Source: Sclerodactyla briareus (taxonomy: Eukaryota; Echinodermata; Holothuroidea; Dendrochirotida; Sclerodactylidae). Taken from it: a stretch of 64,000 nt of DNA. Below the pieces are notes generated by a model that had not been told where the DNA came from, did no database searches, and saw only the letters and a list, made by a program, of their open reading frames with translations. Position numbers and translations under genes: made by a program. Below are positions 26,120 through 38,875 of this stretch, in pieces. Location: NCBI GenBank assembly GCA_026419785.1, contig JAODTK010001443.1, positions 119,139 to 183,138 of the forward strand, given 5' to 3'. Every line of letters begins with the position of its first letter. The first letter of the stretch is position 1.

Positions 26120-29100
26120 CGGGAGAAAATTCCTGAATTAGGAGAGTAATGTAAAAATTGTAAATGATAAAAAACCGTCCAGCCGTATAGTGCGTGTCAA
26201 ATAGTGCTTCGTATCCCTAAATTACCATACACTGACCAACTCAACGATTCCCGAACCCCTCTTTGTTATTTTTTTTTCTCCAGAAATGAATATCCCTGAT
26301 TGGAAAAGCATCACTACTTATTGCAAAGAAGTTGGAAGGTCCTTGTTGGGAGACCAATGAGTATTACTCAGCCTCAGAGCCTAAGATACATGTATTTGCT
26401 TTTGGTTCTGCTCTGCACCATTGTAGTGGAGACGAAAGTGTCCATCGACTACAACAATTTTTTTAATGGTCGTGAGTGGTGCTATATTTTAATCCTCTTG
26501 ATAACTTAAATTGCTGACACTACTGTGTTTGAAGCATTGCACAGATCGAATCACTAGGCATCACACTGACAATCCTGACAATTGCCAATTGTTATGCACT
26601 GGTTTTAAATGCATGGCACACACACCCCAAATACTGTAATTGGTAAAATTCCCTGGACAAGGGTCATCCAATTTGGGTCATTGTCGAATTCAAAGTTGAC
26701 GGACATGGTTTGTCCTTTCTCTAAAGGGTCAGTGCCACAACTCTGACTCTGGTCCTGAAGTTGTGTAGTGACTTAGGTGGTGTGGTCCAAATATACATGA
26801 CCCATGGATCATATAAGGCACCTTTGAAAAAAAAATGAACTCACTCTGTTTGAGGTATAGAGGAGGGCATCACACTATTGCTACCTACAAGTGCATAAGG
26901 AAGATGTGACCTGAGTGCATGTATTGATTGAATTTGAGGCTGATCTGTACTAATACAAATCTTTTTGTTCACATGTCACCATTCTAGAGATCAATTTAGT
27001 CAGCATTACTGCCCACTAAAGGTGTAACCTCAGAGCTTGTTCTCTATCAAGCCATTGTCTCTAAGATTTAAAACTGTACCTGTTCTACTTTTTATACCAC
27101 ACATTTGCTATTTGTTTTCCTAAAATGTTGGCAGCTTCATATCTGTTAATCTCACGATACTAAGCCTTTTTCAATTTGTTTCCTATTCCCGAGACTCAGA
27201 GGCCTATACCTCTGTATTTTTTTTATTCCAATATTTTAATAACTGAATAAATGTGTCAGTATATTTCAGTTAATTTCCAACAAATCTTTTGAAGGACTTG
27301 TGAGGACTTTATGGGCCTGTATAGGCATGCAGATTGAACAAATTTATATTTTGTTATGAGCATTTGCACGGTTGGGGTGGTGCATTTTTCTTTCACACTT
27401 CAAAAATAGTCTCACTACAACACCCCCACCACCCCAAAAAACTAAAACAAAATTGTCTTTGCAATAATTGCCTTTGAAACCATGCCTGATTTATATTTTA
27501 GATTCTACAACCCCACCGCCGTATTGCAATACAGATTCTGATGGGCTAATCCCCATCACGTTCGGACTATTATTTTTGCATACAGTCAGAGCTGTTCAGA
27601 GTACCCACAATCAATACTGCTCGGTTGCTGCGTTTTAAGTGAACGCAGTTTTCTTTTTGAACGCGAATGTAGGTTGCGTGAGCCTTTGGAAGTCTATGTT
27701 TTTACACACCGCCAATCCCGGCTTTCATATACGCGATCCTTCATAGGGCGTGCTCCCTCAACGGAATACAAACGGAAGAAACGACGCGTCGCTCATTGAT
27801 CGGCGAACGCCATGTTTCACTCGCAAAACCCGCCTTTTGGCACCGTGGCTTGATTGCGTCTCCTGGAAGTACGCACAGCACGCACTACCACTCTTTTGTG
27901 TATGGTACGACTACAGCAGGTCGCCTTTTACTAATAACGAACTCGGCTGCGCCTCGTCCATTATTTACCTAATTCAGAGTCTCGACTGTTCTTTATTCAC
28001 CAGTAAAAAGTCTTCCCAGTTTGCAGTTTTATCCCTTAAATAATTCCCATAGATAGCTAAGCAACTACAAAGCCCCAGTCATGTGTGTATTCAAATAGTA
28101 CATCATATAGACTAGGACATCTAATCAAAGTTGAAATGGTGATTGGTATGAAAATGAGTAGTGCTATTATGTCGTGTTTCATACTGTCTACCATATTTTC
28201 TTTCCGCTATAAGTGAAACGTTTTTCATGTGTAAATTTGCAACTTTTTATTACGTAATTAATCTGTTTGGTTCCACCCGTATTTGGACTATAACTCCCGA
28301 CATCTTGATTTGTTTATTCTTTTCACCTCTGCGTATCTTGCCCACTTTACGTGTATACTGTTTTTTTTTTGCATTATTTCTCCCCAGTTTTTTGCAGGTT
28401 TTGTTGTTCCTTTTTGCAATTTTATGGTTTTAATCGTTTAAAAAATGATGTATTTTTTCCATCTACTATCACCTTACTGATTAATAGATGATTTTTTGTA
28501 TGCATGGTTGACACACTTGCCTCATAGGACCGTGTATTATTGTATTCAGTTCACTAACTACCATGAACCTTGCACTGTGTACATCAGACTTTTGTAATGG
28601 TAATTTTTATTGCATCTCATTAAAAAAAACCCTGTATTCATGTTTGTTTTGAGCCTAGCATAATCCATATTAATTTCCACACTTCACATACAGTATCCTT
28701 TAATGTTACATTCGAATCATTTCTATTTTCTTGAAGTTGTTAGATGGTGACAGATGAAGGTTATTTTGCCAGTCCCCGTGAGTATGAGGACGTTTAGAAT
28801 TTTCTGTGTCAAAATTCCCATCCTGGGGTCACTGGTTTATTTTTATCACATGAACGATTCACATTGCTGTAGTAGCTCATAGACGTATTGCCCTATGCAG
28901 GGGTCAGAATACCGATCCGAGACCAGGGGGTTAATTTCCCAACGAATACACCTTGTTCTTTTGATTCTCTGAATGAGACCTGGGGTTACTTCGTAGATCG
29001 CAGGGGCTATAATTACTTTCCCTTATCTCCTGCTTGAGGCCAAGTGGCTCCAAATGAGTAAAAACCCCAGAGCCTTTCCTTCGTGTGATCAACTCAATTA

Positions 29101-32100
29101 CTAGGGGTTATTATTTTTCCCCAAAACAAAAAAAATCCCTGGTCCATACATGTCATTGGACCAGGGGCTATTAAATGCATTTCAGGGGATCTAATAGCTC
29201 CTGGGCCCTGCTCATTGTGAACCTCAGCCCTAAGTAGTATTAAAAGAGGTGAATCACCATAACTCAGGGGTTGTTTCTCTTCTCGGGTCCATAACTCCAT
29301 ATAAGAAATTGAGCTGTTGGTAACACATTGGTCTCTGTTCAAATATTCGTCAGAATGTTTTCTCTTTTCAATAACACTGTCACTACTGTCCCAGTGACAT
29401 GACACCCTAATTACTAGCCTAAGGTGTGCATGGTGCTATGGACACACTAACTACTAGCCTTGGACATGGTGCCTCTTAGTCATGTGTTGAAATTCATTGT
29501 GAGTCATCTTAATATTAAACTATTTTTGAGGCATGGGACATAACGGAATACTGAGAAATTATATGTTATTGTCTGTAAATTTTATATCGTGATTGAAAGA
29601 AGCGGTACAGCTATGTGGCGCTTGCTTGGTAAATTCAATTGGCCCTGTGCTTGCTGGCTCTTGTCAACTGCCTGCTGAAGAAAAATATCAGGAGACCCTG
29701 TAAATCACATAGATACTATAACCCCTCACAATACTGCAGTGGATTAACTGTTTTTGCCGGCTGAAATAACTATTCGGATAATAACTGACCGATGTGAAGT
29801 GAATTAGGTGAGCATCGTGGTCAATTGCCACTGTTACGCTTAGGGGAATCTGTGAAGAAGATTTGGGAGGACGAAGTTGTTTTTCAATCTCTCCTTTTTT
29901 TTGCTGGCAGGCGGTTCCTCGTGGCAGCATCTCATTGGAGAGCCATTTGCAAAGATTGCAGATTGTGTACTTGATTGAAATTTGTTTTTTCATATGTTTG
30001 TGATCTGTTGTTTGGGACAGGAAACTGTAAAATGTATTTCATTTATTTGACTGGTATCACTGCATATCAAGTTAGAGGCCAGGAAGGGCTATTGAGTATC
30101 ACTAATCCGTTTTTGAGACTATTTCTGTCTGCAGGCTGGATGGAAGATAGGTGTATCGGGAGAGTATTCTGGTGTTTATGAAGTGACAACAGATGACCTA
30201 AATGTTGAAGACCTTACTTTCGATAGAAAATCCCATTGCCATTTTCCAAAAAGTGTTTTTTGTATGGCAGAAAATCTAAATTTTTTTTAAATGAGAAATT
30301 TCAACTAGTAACTCCTTTGATGACCCTTTATTTATATTTCAAAAGGTCAGGGGGGGCAAGAGGGGGATAGATACGAGTGATATCACTTATAAGCCCTTCT
30401 AATTTGGGCTCTTTCCCTTCCAATGAACAGATAGGTAATAAAGTAAAAAAGCTTAAAAAACCCCATTCGAAATAACCATGGTAGTCTGTCACCGAGAATA
30501 GCTTACCGCTAAACCTCCTACATCTGATAGATAACCTACATTCAGAAAATCAATATGACATGAAAACTCCATTTACAACCGCTGAAGCGTCTCTTACATG
30601 GTGAAAGAATATTGATCTATCCAGCTACACATCGAAATATTCAACTTGCCCCATATGGACCCTGCACCCATGTACTGTAACCTACTGAACATTTTTGGCC
30701 ATATACAACAAAATCTGAGTGGGCCACCCCAATCATCATTACTTTATTTTCCAGAACCTAGAATCCAACTCTTTGGCTTTTGATTTCAGCTGTAATCCTC
30801 TAGACTACAAAGTTTTGTCTTCAGTTGTTCAACACATTTATCTGTTGGAATTGAAATCATCTAACCACGCGTAGGTTCCCCCAAGCTAGACAAAGCCTCT
30901 TGCAGCCAACGTCACCTCTAACGATACATTCGAAAACTCCATGGTTTAGACAGGGGAAATGTTTTTGACCTAGTTTATTCGTAGTAAAACCAAGGATATT
31001 GATTATTTTTTGTCCCACCCATGTGGTAACTGATCATACCCCTCTTGATCTTCAATTGGTGACACACTCAGCATGAGTTATGATCTTGCAGGGTTACACC
31101 CTCCTTACTTGAATGAAAGACCCATGTGTCAGATCTAGTCAGATTAATCAGTGTTGGTGTCACTGTTACCATTATATTTGCACAGTACCCATGGATTACC
31201 ATGCCAGACATTCCAGGTGGGTGTGTCTCACCCTGATATATCATGGCAGGCCACCTCCTGTGACCTGTTCAACATGTGGAACCTTCTATAACCCCCTTCT
31301 ACTCTCTCTGGGTTAGTACATTTTTGGCTTGGGGGACGTGTAATCTCTGTTTGGCCATACACTGACTTGAAAGATTGCATTAAATGCTCATTCATGTCAC
31401 TGGAGTTGGAAAAAAAAATGAATGGCCCTGGTGATTCTTGATTGATGAGATTGAAGAAGATGGAGGCAAATATTGGAGGAAATGTGAAAAAATCATGATT
31501 GAGATTGAAGAAAATGAGGCACAATTACTCCTTTAAGATCACAATCCCTTTGCATTGGCATTGCCAAGGGAGAGGAGGGGTGGGTTGCTTTCGAGCAGGG
31601 TTCCACTCCTCCCCCCCCCCCATGGGGCTACAGCTGTAAGACTGTTCTATGGGGTTGGACTAATATGCCTTTTCACGGACGTGAGTTACTGATATCTTGT
31701 GGGAGGTATTGAAGTACACTGGCGCTGGCGTTGCCGAAACCGTGGTTTGGATGACTACTTTTTGAAACGCCCTAGGGAACTTGCACATCCTCCCCATCTT
31801 GCCAACAACAATAGATGGAAAACATGGGAGGACTTCAACTGTGCTCACAGTTGGAAAATAGATTGTTGTGATGATGTTCTAGGGGAATTCTTTGTCTATA
31901 ACTCGGGACTGTTCATTTGCTGGAGTGTGCAACTTGAACTGTGAACAGCCTATCGGAAACACTAGTTTACATGCATCATTCTCAGTAGCACCTTATTTCA
32001 TTTAGGCAGGCTGGCAGTTGGAGATGGGGAGTTGAACTACTGTTGTCCAATCCCTGCTGCTGTTGCATGATATCATCATAAGATTCATCCCATGTACATC

Positions 32101-33239
32101 AGAACTGATGTTGGCAGTGACATTTATACACTTTCCTAATCATAATAGTGGAAATCTTCCAATAGCCCTGTTGTCTGATTCCACACCTAGTTATATTTTT
32201 CAAGAGTAAAATTGGTCTGGCAGCACTCGGCAAATAAAGGTCCGATTGCAAAAACAATGTCCACAGTATAAGGAACAAATTTTGCATTGGCCTGTCTAGT
32301 GCCAATACTGAACAAAATCGATCGCTGGGTTGGAGATCTTCAACAGAATAAAGACTTTTTGTGACGTCCTTCATGAACCTTAATGATATAAACTCCCAGC
32401 GTTGAGGAAGTTTGCCCTCAGGATTCCTTGCCTATCATAAGAGTTGAGTGAGGGTGAGAGGTGAATTAAGAGGTTTAATAACACCATAGGGCAATATGGA
32501 ACCTGTGTAGATGCTGTGAAGGTGCCTGTCGAATGTACCGATATTGACTTATTGGAATTTGACCCGTCAACAGTACGTATTGACCCTGTGTTTCTGTCAT
32601 ATCATATTTAATAATTAATTTCAGGATCTTAGCATCAGGCGTCATGTGAATGGATATGTCAAGAGACCGAGCGGGTTATGTCTCGATGATCTAATTCTGA
32701 ATGATTTTACACAGTTTGAAATTGGTTAGGAGTAAGAGTCCCTACATAGACCTCAGTTGACGTGTGGTTTGAAATGGTATGCGTTGGCTACCTTCTCCGA
32801 AGGACTTTGTATTTTTATTTTGTCAAGACAAAATATTTTGAGAGGGGTTATGTTATTTTTTTATATTGCACACCTTTAGACACCAGCGTGTGCTCAATAA
32901 ATTTCAAGAATGTTGAATACAATATAAAGTGAGTGCTACTGGACGGTGCTGTCAATTCTTCTTTGAAGTGCCATGTTCTACCCTGTTTAGCTAATGCCAT
33001 GTCTCTGGAAGCTTTGGAAAGCAAAGCTTCTTTCATACCCAGTGCTGTTAGGCAATACTGTCTCCTCAATCTATTATGCGCAATGCTATACCATATGTAA
33101 AAGTTGGGAACAAAGGGTTGAGCAGCAAGAGGCCAGAAAGCCTTCTCCCCTCCTCAATCGTAGAGTGCCAATAGCAATGTACTCACATACTGTAAATGTG
33201 CACAATATAAGAAGTTTGAGGTGATACACACACACTTTA
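26120..33239. other. No recognisable gene over about 7 kb
   Basis: The longest open frames (for example 29094-29405 and 29688-29993 on the minus strand, 27750-28043 and 28161-28433 on the plus strand) carry no motif I know and are bounded by random stops. Between about 28900 and 29280 the word CAGGGG followed by an AT-rich tetramer appears several times on either strand, which hints at a decayed repeat. Otherwise the stretch looks like intergenic or intronic DNA. Confidence 0.5.
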
Positions 33240-34155
33240 AAAAAAAATTTATCTTAAGACTCAACTTCAATTTCTGGACCTTGATTATCTATTCACCTGT
33301 TCTGTAGGAGGAACGATTGGACTATTCAAACAAAATGAGCTGATGCTGATGCATACATCGGATGACTTTCAACATTCACTACAATTCCTGAACACCCAAT
33401 GTCGACTGGTCAATATTACACTGACCACCTGTCCATGACCATCAGATCTATTCTGCAGAAAAAAAAAAAAGCCCCATACCATTGATCATAATGGCTGAAA
33501 TGACCCCTAGATGGACCTTGACCTCAAATTCCGAACCCCCCCATAAGTACTACGGTCATTGGTAAATTACAACTGACCCACTTCATGATCATCCATCCTT
33601 GTCTGTAGCAGAAGATGACAGCCTAACCATTTGAACAAAAGGCCAAGATTGACACCTAGATGACGCTTTGACTTTCACAATTTTGAACACCCCATATGTT
33701 TCATCCACTGTTCAATTATTATGCTTACCAAATTTCATGATCGTCCAATCTGTCCTTTAGGAGGAGATGCCGCTTGACCTTATCGACCAAAATGGCCAGA
33801 ATTGACCCCAAGATGATTTTTTACCTCAACCTTTCTGGACATCACACAAGAGCATGTGGAACACCCCGTTATGTACCACCAAAAATACTGACCAAGTTGT
33901 ATCCGATTTGAATTGTAGAAGCACTTCGCAGATTTTGTTGAATGGTAGAAATTGACCTCTAGATGACCTTTGACTCAACTTCATGAACACCCATGCCCCT
34001 TCACTCAGTGATCGTTGTGATCGAGTTTCATCATGATCGACCACACACTGTAGGGGTAGTAGCAATTAGAAATAATGAAATTGATGGATAAATAGACAGA
34101 TAAATAAATATGCAGGATCACAATAGGTCACCCAGCACATGCTGAGGTGAGCCAA
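33240..34155. repeat. Degenerate tandem repeat of ~160 bp, closed by a hairpin
   Basis: About five units can be followed by a recurring order of words: TTGACCCCTAGATGA or ATTGACACCTAGATGAC, then GACCTCAA, TGAACACCCCAT, then CAAATTTCATGATCGTCCAA and CTTTAGGAGGAGATG. The block ends with GATGGATAAATAGACAGATA and a hairpin, GGTCACCCAGCAC facing GCTGAGGTGAGCC, near 34125-34155. This is the reverse orientation of the hairpin-headed family at 13587. No coding function is visible. Confidence 0.65.
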
Positions 34156-34960
34156 AACGGGCACCTGGTAATGGCCCCTCTAGAAAGAACGGAATAGCTT
34201 GGCTCCAAGAGTGTCAGGGGACGTTCCGCGGTCCCCTGTACCTCTGGCAGAAGGCGCCCGATACCTCGCTGAATTACCTGTGTTATTCACGCCTTTCCAT
34301 ACTGAAGTCTACTAGCCATAGTTCTATTGAAGATTTGGAAACTGATAGATTTTTTATATTCCTGACCTGCCCATTAGGACAGTGCAACAAGACGTGTTGA
34401 TCGACAAAGATCCCGGAATGTCGGTGTAGTGCAACGGAGAGGCGAGCCATTGAGCTGAGGGGAGGGGGGGGGGGGGGCGCAGACGAACAACAATCTAACA
34501 ATCTAAGCTTAACGGACAAATATGGTATTAAAAGCCTACATTGGAAAACAAAATGGGTAATTCACTATACAGCACTGGGAGGAATTCGCTTGAAAACTGT
34601 CTTGGTGACTTGGTGGGAATAGTCAAAGTCGATAAGGTACTGTCTTGCTAGTTCTCATCATTTATACATTAGCGGTTTTCTGTGTTGAAAAATAATTGGT
34701 CACGCGTACGTCACTGACAGTGAGGAATGTTCTTTTCATACTTGGAGATGATCGCAAATTGTGACCATGCAGGTAACAAGTCTCCAGTTTTTAGTTCCAA
34801 AGTCTCTGTCTTAGTGTGATGATTGTATCACTTGTCAAGAGCAAACAATTGTCGTTAGTAGCATCATACAACTTTTGACCGCTCTGATGTCATAAATAGG
34901 GTTTCTAGGAGCCGATCCAGAGTCTCGTCTGCAAACTTCTTTTTATTTATTTCAATTTTT
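34156..34960. other. No recognisable gene
   Basis: Contains a G-run near 34462-34477. No exon or RNA signature seen. Confidence 0.5.
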
Positions 34961-35955
34961 GATTCCTTGACGAAGTCGAGGAATTATTGCAGTCATCCAG
35001 TAGTGTGTGTATGTATGTGTGTGTGATGTGTGGGATGCCTGGCCTGTTAACACAATAACTTGACCCCACCTGGCTTGGATGACGCTCAATTGGTATTGGT
35101 GTTTTCCCATTGATAATACATGAACCCTATCGTTTTGGGGTCAGGTCAGAGATCATCTGAGGTCACCAGAGGTCAAAGTCTGAAAACCTGTGAACACGAT
35201 AAGTCCAGAATGGTTGGTCTGATCGGGTTCAAGTTTGGTGGGTAGTGCTTCTTATGGGGAGTACAGGAACCCTATCGTTGTTGGTATAGTTCGGAGGTGA
35301 ATTTTTTGGTTCAAAAATAGAAAATTTGTGAAAAGTCAATAATTTGGCCAATTAGCGCTTGTAACACGATAACTCGACCCCACCTGGATGGATGAGGCTC
35401 ATACTTGGTATGTGTGTTCCCCATGATGAGGACATGAACACTATTGTTTTGGGGTCAGGTCAGAGATCATCTGAGGTCACCAGAGGTCAAAGTCTGAAAA
35501 CCTGTGAACACGATAAGTCCAGAATGGTTGGTCTGATCGGGTTCAAGTTGGTGTGTAGCTTTCTTATGGGGAGTACAGGAACCTATTGTTTTGGTATAGG
35601 TCAGGTGGAATTTGGTTCGAAAAGAGAAAAAATGGGAAAATGCAATAGTGGCCAATTTGGCTGGTGAACGTGATAAACCGGACCCACCTGAATGGTGAAG
35701 CTCACTTGGTATGTGAGTTCCCGATAATGAGTTCATGAACCCTAGTGTTTTGAGGTCACCATAGGTCAAAGTCTTAAATCCTTGAAATTAGTGTGTAGCT
35801 ATCTTATCAAGCGTATAGGAACCCTATTAGTTGGTAAAAAAAAAATTGAGAAATTGTGTCAGACGTTACGTTTCCCACCAATGAGCGGTACAATCCGCCC
35901 ATTTGTCCTTCAGTCTTGCATGGTTTTTCAGAAAAAAGAAAAGAGTCAAGGAATC
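34961..35955. mobile_element. TIR-bounded element packed with a dimeric tandem repeat
   Basis: The ends are an 11-bp perfect inverted repeat, GATTCCTTGAC (34961-34971) and GTCAAGGAATC (35945-35955). Just inside the left end is a second small hairpin, ATTCCTTGAC-GAA-GTCGAGGAAT. Between the ends lie two full units (from about 35047 and 35352) and one shorter unit (from about 35666) of a ~305-bp repeat. Each unit is itself a diverged dimer: AACACGATAA, then a CACCTGG or CAGAATGG word, then TTGGT, a CCCCAT/TGGGGAG word and GAACCCTAT occur twice per unit. No coding region is visible. It is probably a non-autonomous DNA element; superfamily unknown, since no target duplication is evident. Confidence 0.65.
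35047..35870. repeat. ~305-bp tandem repeat (diverged ~155-bp dimer)
   Basis: The strongest identity is between 35136-35225 and 35448-35537, where the GGGGTCAGGTCAGAGATCAT block and its continuation through GAACACGATAAGTCCAGAAT are almost letter-perfect. That points to recent duplication of one unit, whereas the half-units within each are much older. Confidence 0.75.
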
Positions 35956-36009
35956 ACTAAAGCCCTTTTGGCTTCTGGTTTTAAACAAAGTGACAAGTGG
36001 AAGGGCGAA

Positions 36010-37760
36010 CCCCTAATTGCCTAAACAATATGAGGCAACCCCAAGCACAAAGACCGAAGAATGATATCCAGCTTGTGATTTAGTCTGAACCGCTGGAGAT
36101 CAATCATGTGAAAATACATCCCGAGGAGCCTATTCTCGGCACTCGAAGTCGAGGAAAAAAGGAGCGAGCATAGGTTCCGGTGCGATGACGTGGGAGATGC
36201 AACCGAAATGGGTGGCTGGAAGAAAAACAGCGAGTATGGCGAGTAACCCGAGTAAAGGAGGAACAGCATCCCCAAGCTCAGAAGAACATTGACCATAAAA
36301 GTAGCGGTGGAGGAGACAGAGAGGATGATCCAGATCTGGCGATGGGATAAAGGGCGAATTGATAATAGATGACATCGTGGATGCTCGAATGGACTTTCTC
36401 TGGATACGATCAATGACACTGAGAGAGGATGGCGAAGCCCCACCCCATATATGGCAACCATATTCCATTAGGGACGAATTTGGGCTTTGTAAAGCAGAAG
36501 TAGCCGTTATGAGGTGAAGTATTCCCTCGCACGAAATAGGAGGAAGCCCAACTTTCTAGAAAGCACTTAGTAGCGGAGACTTGATATGAGAGTTTCAGGA
36601 CAGGGTGTTGCTGATTTTCAGGATATTAAGAAAGGTAGACTGAGGGAGGATCTAGTCTCCGTGAAATAGCCGGTGCTTCAAAAACACGCCGACCAGAAAT
36701 CAGCAAGTTCTGAGTTTTAAATGGTTGAAAGTAACCAGATTAGCAGTGCCCTAGTTCGAATAGAATGTAGATCATTTTTCAGCTGACTGGCAACTAGGCA
36801 ACGGTTATAGACAAAAGCATTCCGCTTCTGGGGACGCTCGGAAAGCACAGAGTGGGACCGGGTATAGAAGTCATCAGCAAGGGAGTGAATACTATAGGAG
36901 GTAGAGCTAAGAAGATCAATGATAAATGATGAAAAGAAAGAGTGTAGGAGAAAAAACACAACCTTGAGGAACACCAGCACTGATAAGAAAGGTCTCGGAG
37001 AGAGCACCATCAACCTGAACAGAGATAGAGCGACAGATAAGAGAGCTGGCAGTCCAAGAAGTTAGAAGGGGGCGAAACCAAATGAAGTATTTGATTCCCG
37101 TCGTGCCATACACGGTCAAAGGCCTCAAGGCCTATCAAGGGCAATAGCCCTACTTTCGCCGAAAAACTCAATGGCTTGGGCCCACTGATTGGTGACTGAA
37201 GATAATAGGTCCCCAGTAGATCGGCCTTGGCGGAAACCATACTGGTGGTCACTGATGAGAGAGTGAAACTCGAGAAAGTTCAAAACATGCTTGTTGACTT
37301 GATACAGGGCTTAGGTTTCGCCGTAAGGCGCGGTGCTCGGTAGATTATGTCCGAGGTGATGGCACTCGGCCTGTAATTGGAGGGGTTGGATTTGCCACCC
37401 TTCCTAGGGACTGGGCAGACATTAGCATGTTTCCACACAGAAGGGTAGCATCCCATAGAATAACAAAGACGGTTAAGCTTGTTAAGGATTGGCGCAAGTT
37501 CAGGGGCACACTTCAGGAGGACTATGCCATCAGGACCAGATGCCCTATTAATGTCTAAACTATTGAGTGTTTGACGGATCATGCGAGTGGTGAAAACAAC
37601 GTCCCAGATCGTTTCACTAAAGCTGGCAAAAGATGGGGGAGTATGAGCATCTATATCTGTATTCATAGTGGAATTAGAAGAGAATAGCTCGACAATAGTG
37701 CTTATACTTGGGCTAATGAGCTGTTGATTGGGCGAATGAGATTTTGGACTCCCTGATTGG
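36010..37760 (-). pseudogene. 5'-truncated LINE, Jockey/Daphne-like reverse transcriptase
   Basis: On the minus strand, in order: an N-terminal RT block with FTTRMIRQTLNSLDINRASG, PDGI, CAPELAP, a CPVPRKGGKSNPSNYRP block, LEAFDRVWHDG (motif A region), SISVQVDGALSETFLISAGV-PQG (motif B), IHSLADDFYTRS (motif C, LADD in place of F/YADD), then in another frame MEYGCHIWGGASPSSLSVID and RIQRKSIRA with a C-terminal domain ending near 36020. This is the complete RT order of a Jockey/CR1-group non-LTR retrotransposon. There is no endonuclease domain, so the copy is 5'-truncated near 37760. At least four frame shifts separate the blocks, and the catalytic motif begins with Leu, so it is inactive as read. 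Its 3' side abuts the element at 34961-35955. Confidence 0.85.
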
Positions 37761-37784
37761 AACTGGTCTAGCCAGGGTTGATTG

Positions 37785-37811
37785 CATCATGGAGGTTGAA
37801 CCTCCATGATG
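37785..37811. repeat. Near-perfect 27-bp palindrome
   Basis: CATCATGGAGGTT, one G, then AACCTCCATGATG: 13-bp arms with a single-base centre. It sits between the truncated 5' end of a LINE and a hAT-type element, so it may be a terminus or an insertion hot spot. Confidence 0.9.
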
Positions 37812-37888
37812 AATTATACATTACACAGGATCTCAGTGTGCTTGAATGCATTACTATATTTGTATTAAAGGGAGTACATTCCAGGGGG

Positions 37889-38867
37889 AATGGGCGTCAA
37901 CAGGTGGGGGACGTGGAGGGGGACATCCCCCACTTTCAAAAGTTCGGGGAGGAACATAGGATGTTGCCCCCCCCCCCTTTTCCGGACCGTAATGAAAAAT
38001 AATAGGCACATGCCCGATTTTGTATTAAACTGATTCAGTTTTTGTCAAAACAAACAATAATCGAGTGGAACTGTCGACGTCCAAGATTCAGGTGCGGACC
38101 CCAGGTGAAGATCTGACCCGACTAAGGCGAAGTCGAAGGATTACCCATGTTTCATACCGAGTCTCGAATTTTAAATCGAATAGACAAACGTGCGTAATTT
38201 ATCAAGTGTTTCGCTCGCAATGGCGCTTTTCTCCCTGGCGTTGTAGGCTAGATATCGAGGTAAATGCGTCGAATCATTTTGTTCACTCGATTAATTTCAG
38301 AAGCCTGGGGGCAGACTGCCCAACCCCCTCCCCCCACCCCCAATTTTTCTGAGATGAAAAGTCGGGCGGAAATCCGTGGAAATTTAGGAAGGAAAAAGGC
38401 AAAGTGAAAAAAGACTTTTCGATAAAATGCCGGAAAACATGCGAATTGTTTTCGCGCGCGCCGGTAGTATCCATGTCTGACTACGGTACAAATTTTCTGC
38501 TCCCAAATTGGAGTGGCCATTACGCCTATGGCTTTTCCCTTCGATCCCACCAGAGACCGTTCGGTAGACCCCAGGATCACACGCAAACAGAGCCAGAGTG
38601 AAAAGGTAATAAAGAAATACCCATGTGTGATATTCGGTAAATAATCTTAGATATGCACAATGACAACTTTTTTGTCAGTCTTTTACTCAAATCACACATG
38701 TAGACATCTATTGAGCCTGGCGAATGCCGTTTCCGTCGATCTGGAGGCTATGAAAATCTGAATTTTCTTGGTCCGCTTCGCGCCACCGATAGTGGCGCTC
38801 CTCTTACATTGTAACTTGCATTTGATGTGTCCCCCCCACCACTTTTCGAAACGGTCCGACGCCTCTG
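37889..38867. mobile_element. Non-autonomous hAT-type element, about 1 kb, copy 2 (inverted)
   Basis: This is the reverse complement of the element at 2358-3343 along its length. Its left end (GGGCGTCAACAGGTGGGGG) matches the right end of copy 1, its centre has GTTTTCGCGCGCGCCGG, and its right end (CTCAAATCACACATG, then CCGCTTCGCGCCACCGATAG and GACGCCTCTG) matches the left end. The likely target duplication is CCAGGGGG (37881-37888) versus TCAGGGGG (38868-38875), 7 of 8 matching. The size (979 bp against 986 bp) agrees. The left tip has lost the initial CAG (AATGGGCGTC), which would probably block excision. Confidence 0.8.
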
Positions 38868-38875
38868 TCAGGGGG

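Noticed and set aside
27750..28043. 97-codon plus-strand open frame
   Set aside because: No family motif and no splice context; the surrounding sequence resembles degraded repeat DNA.
28900..29290. Cluster of CAGGGG words as a hAT element
   Set aside because: No paired tips with an 8-bp duplication could be found; probably a decayed repeat.
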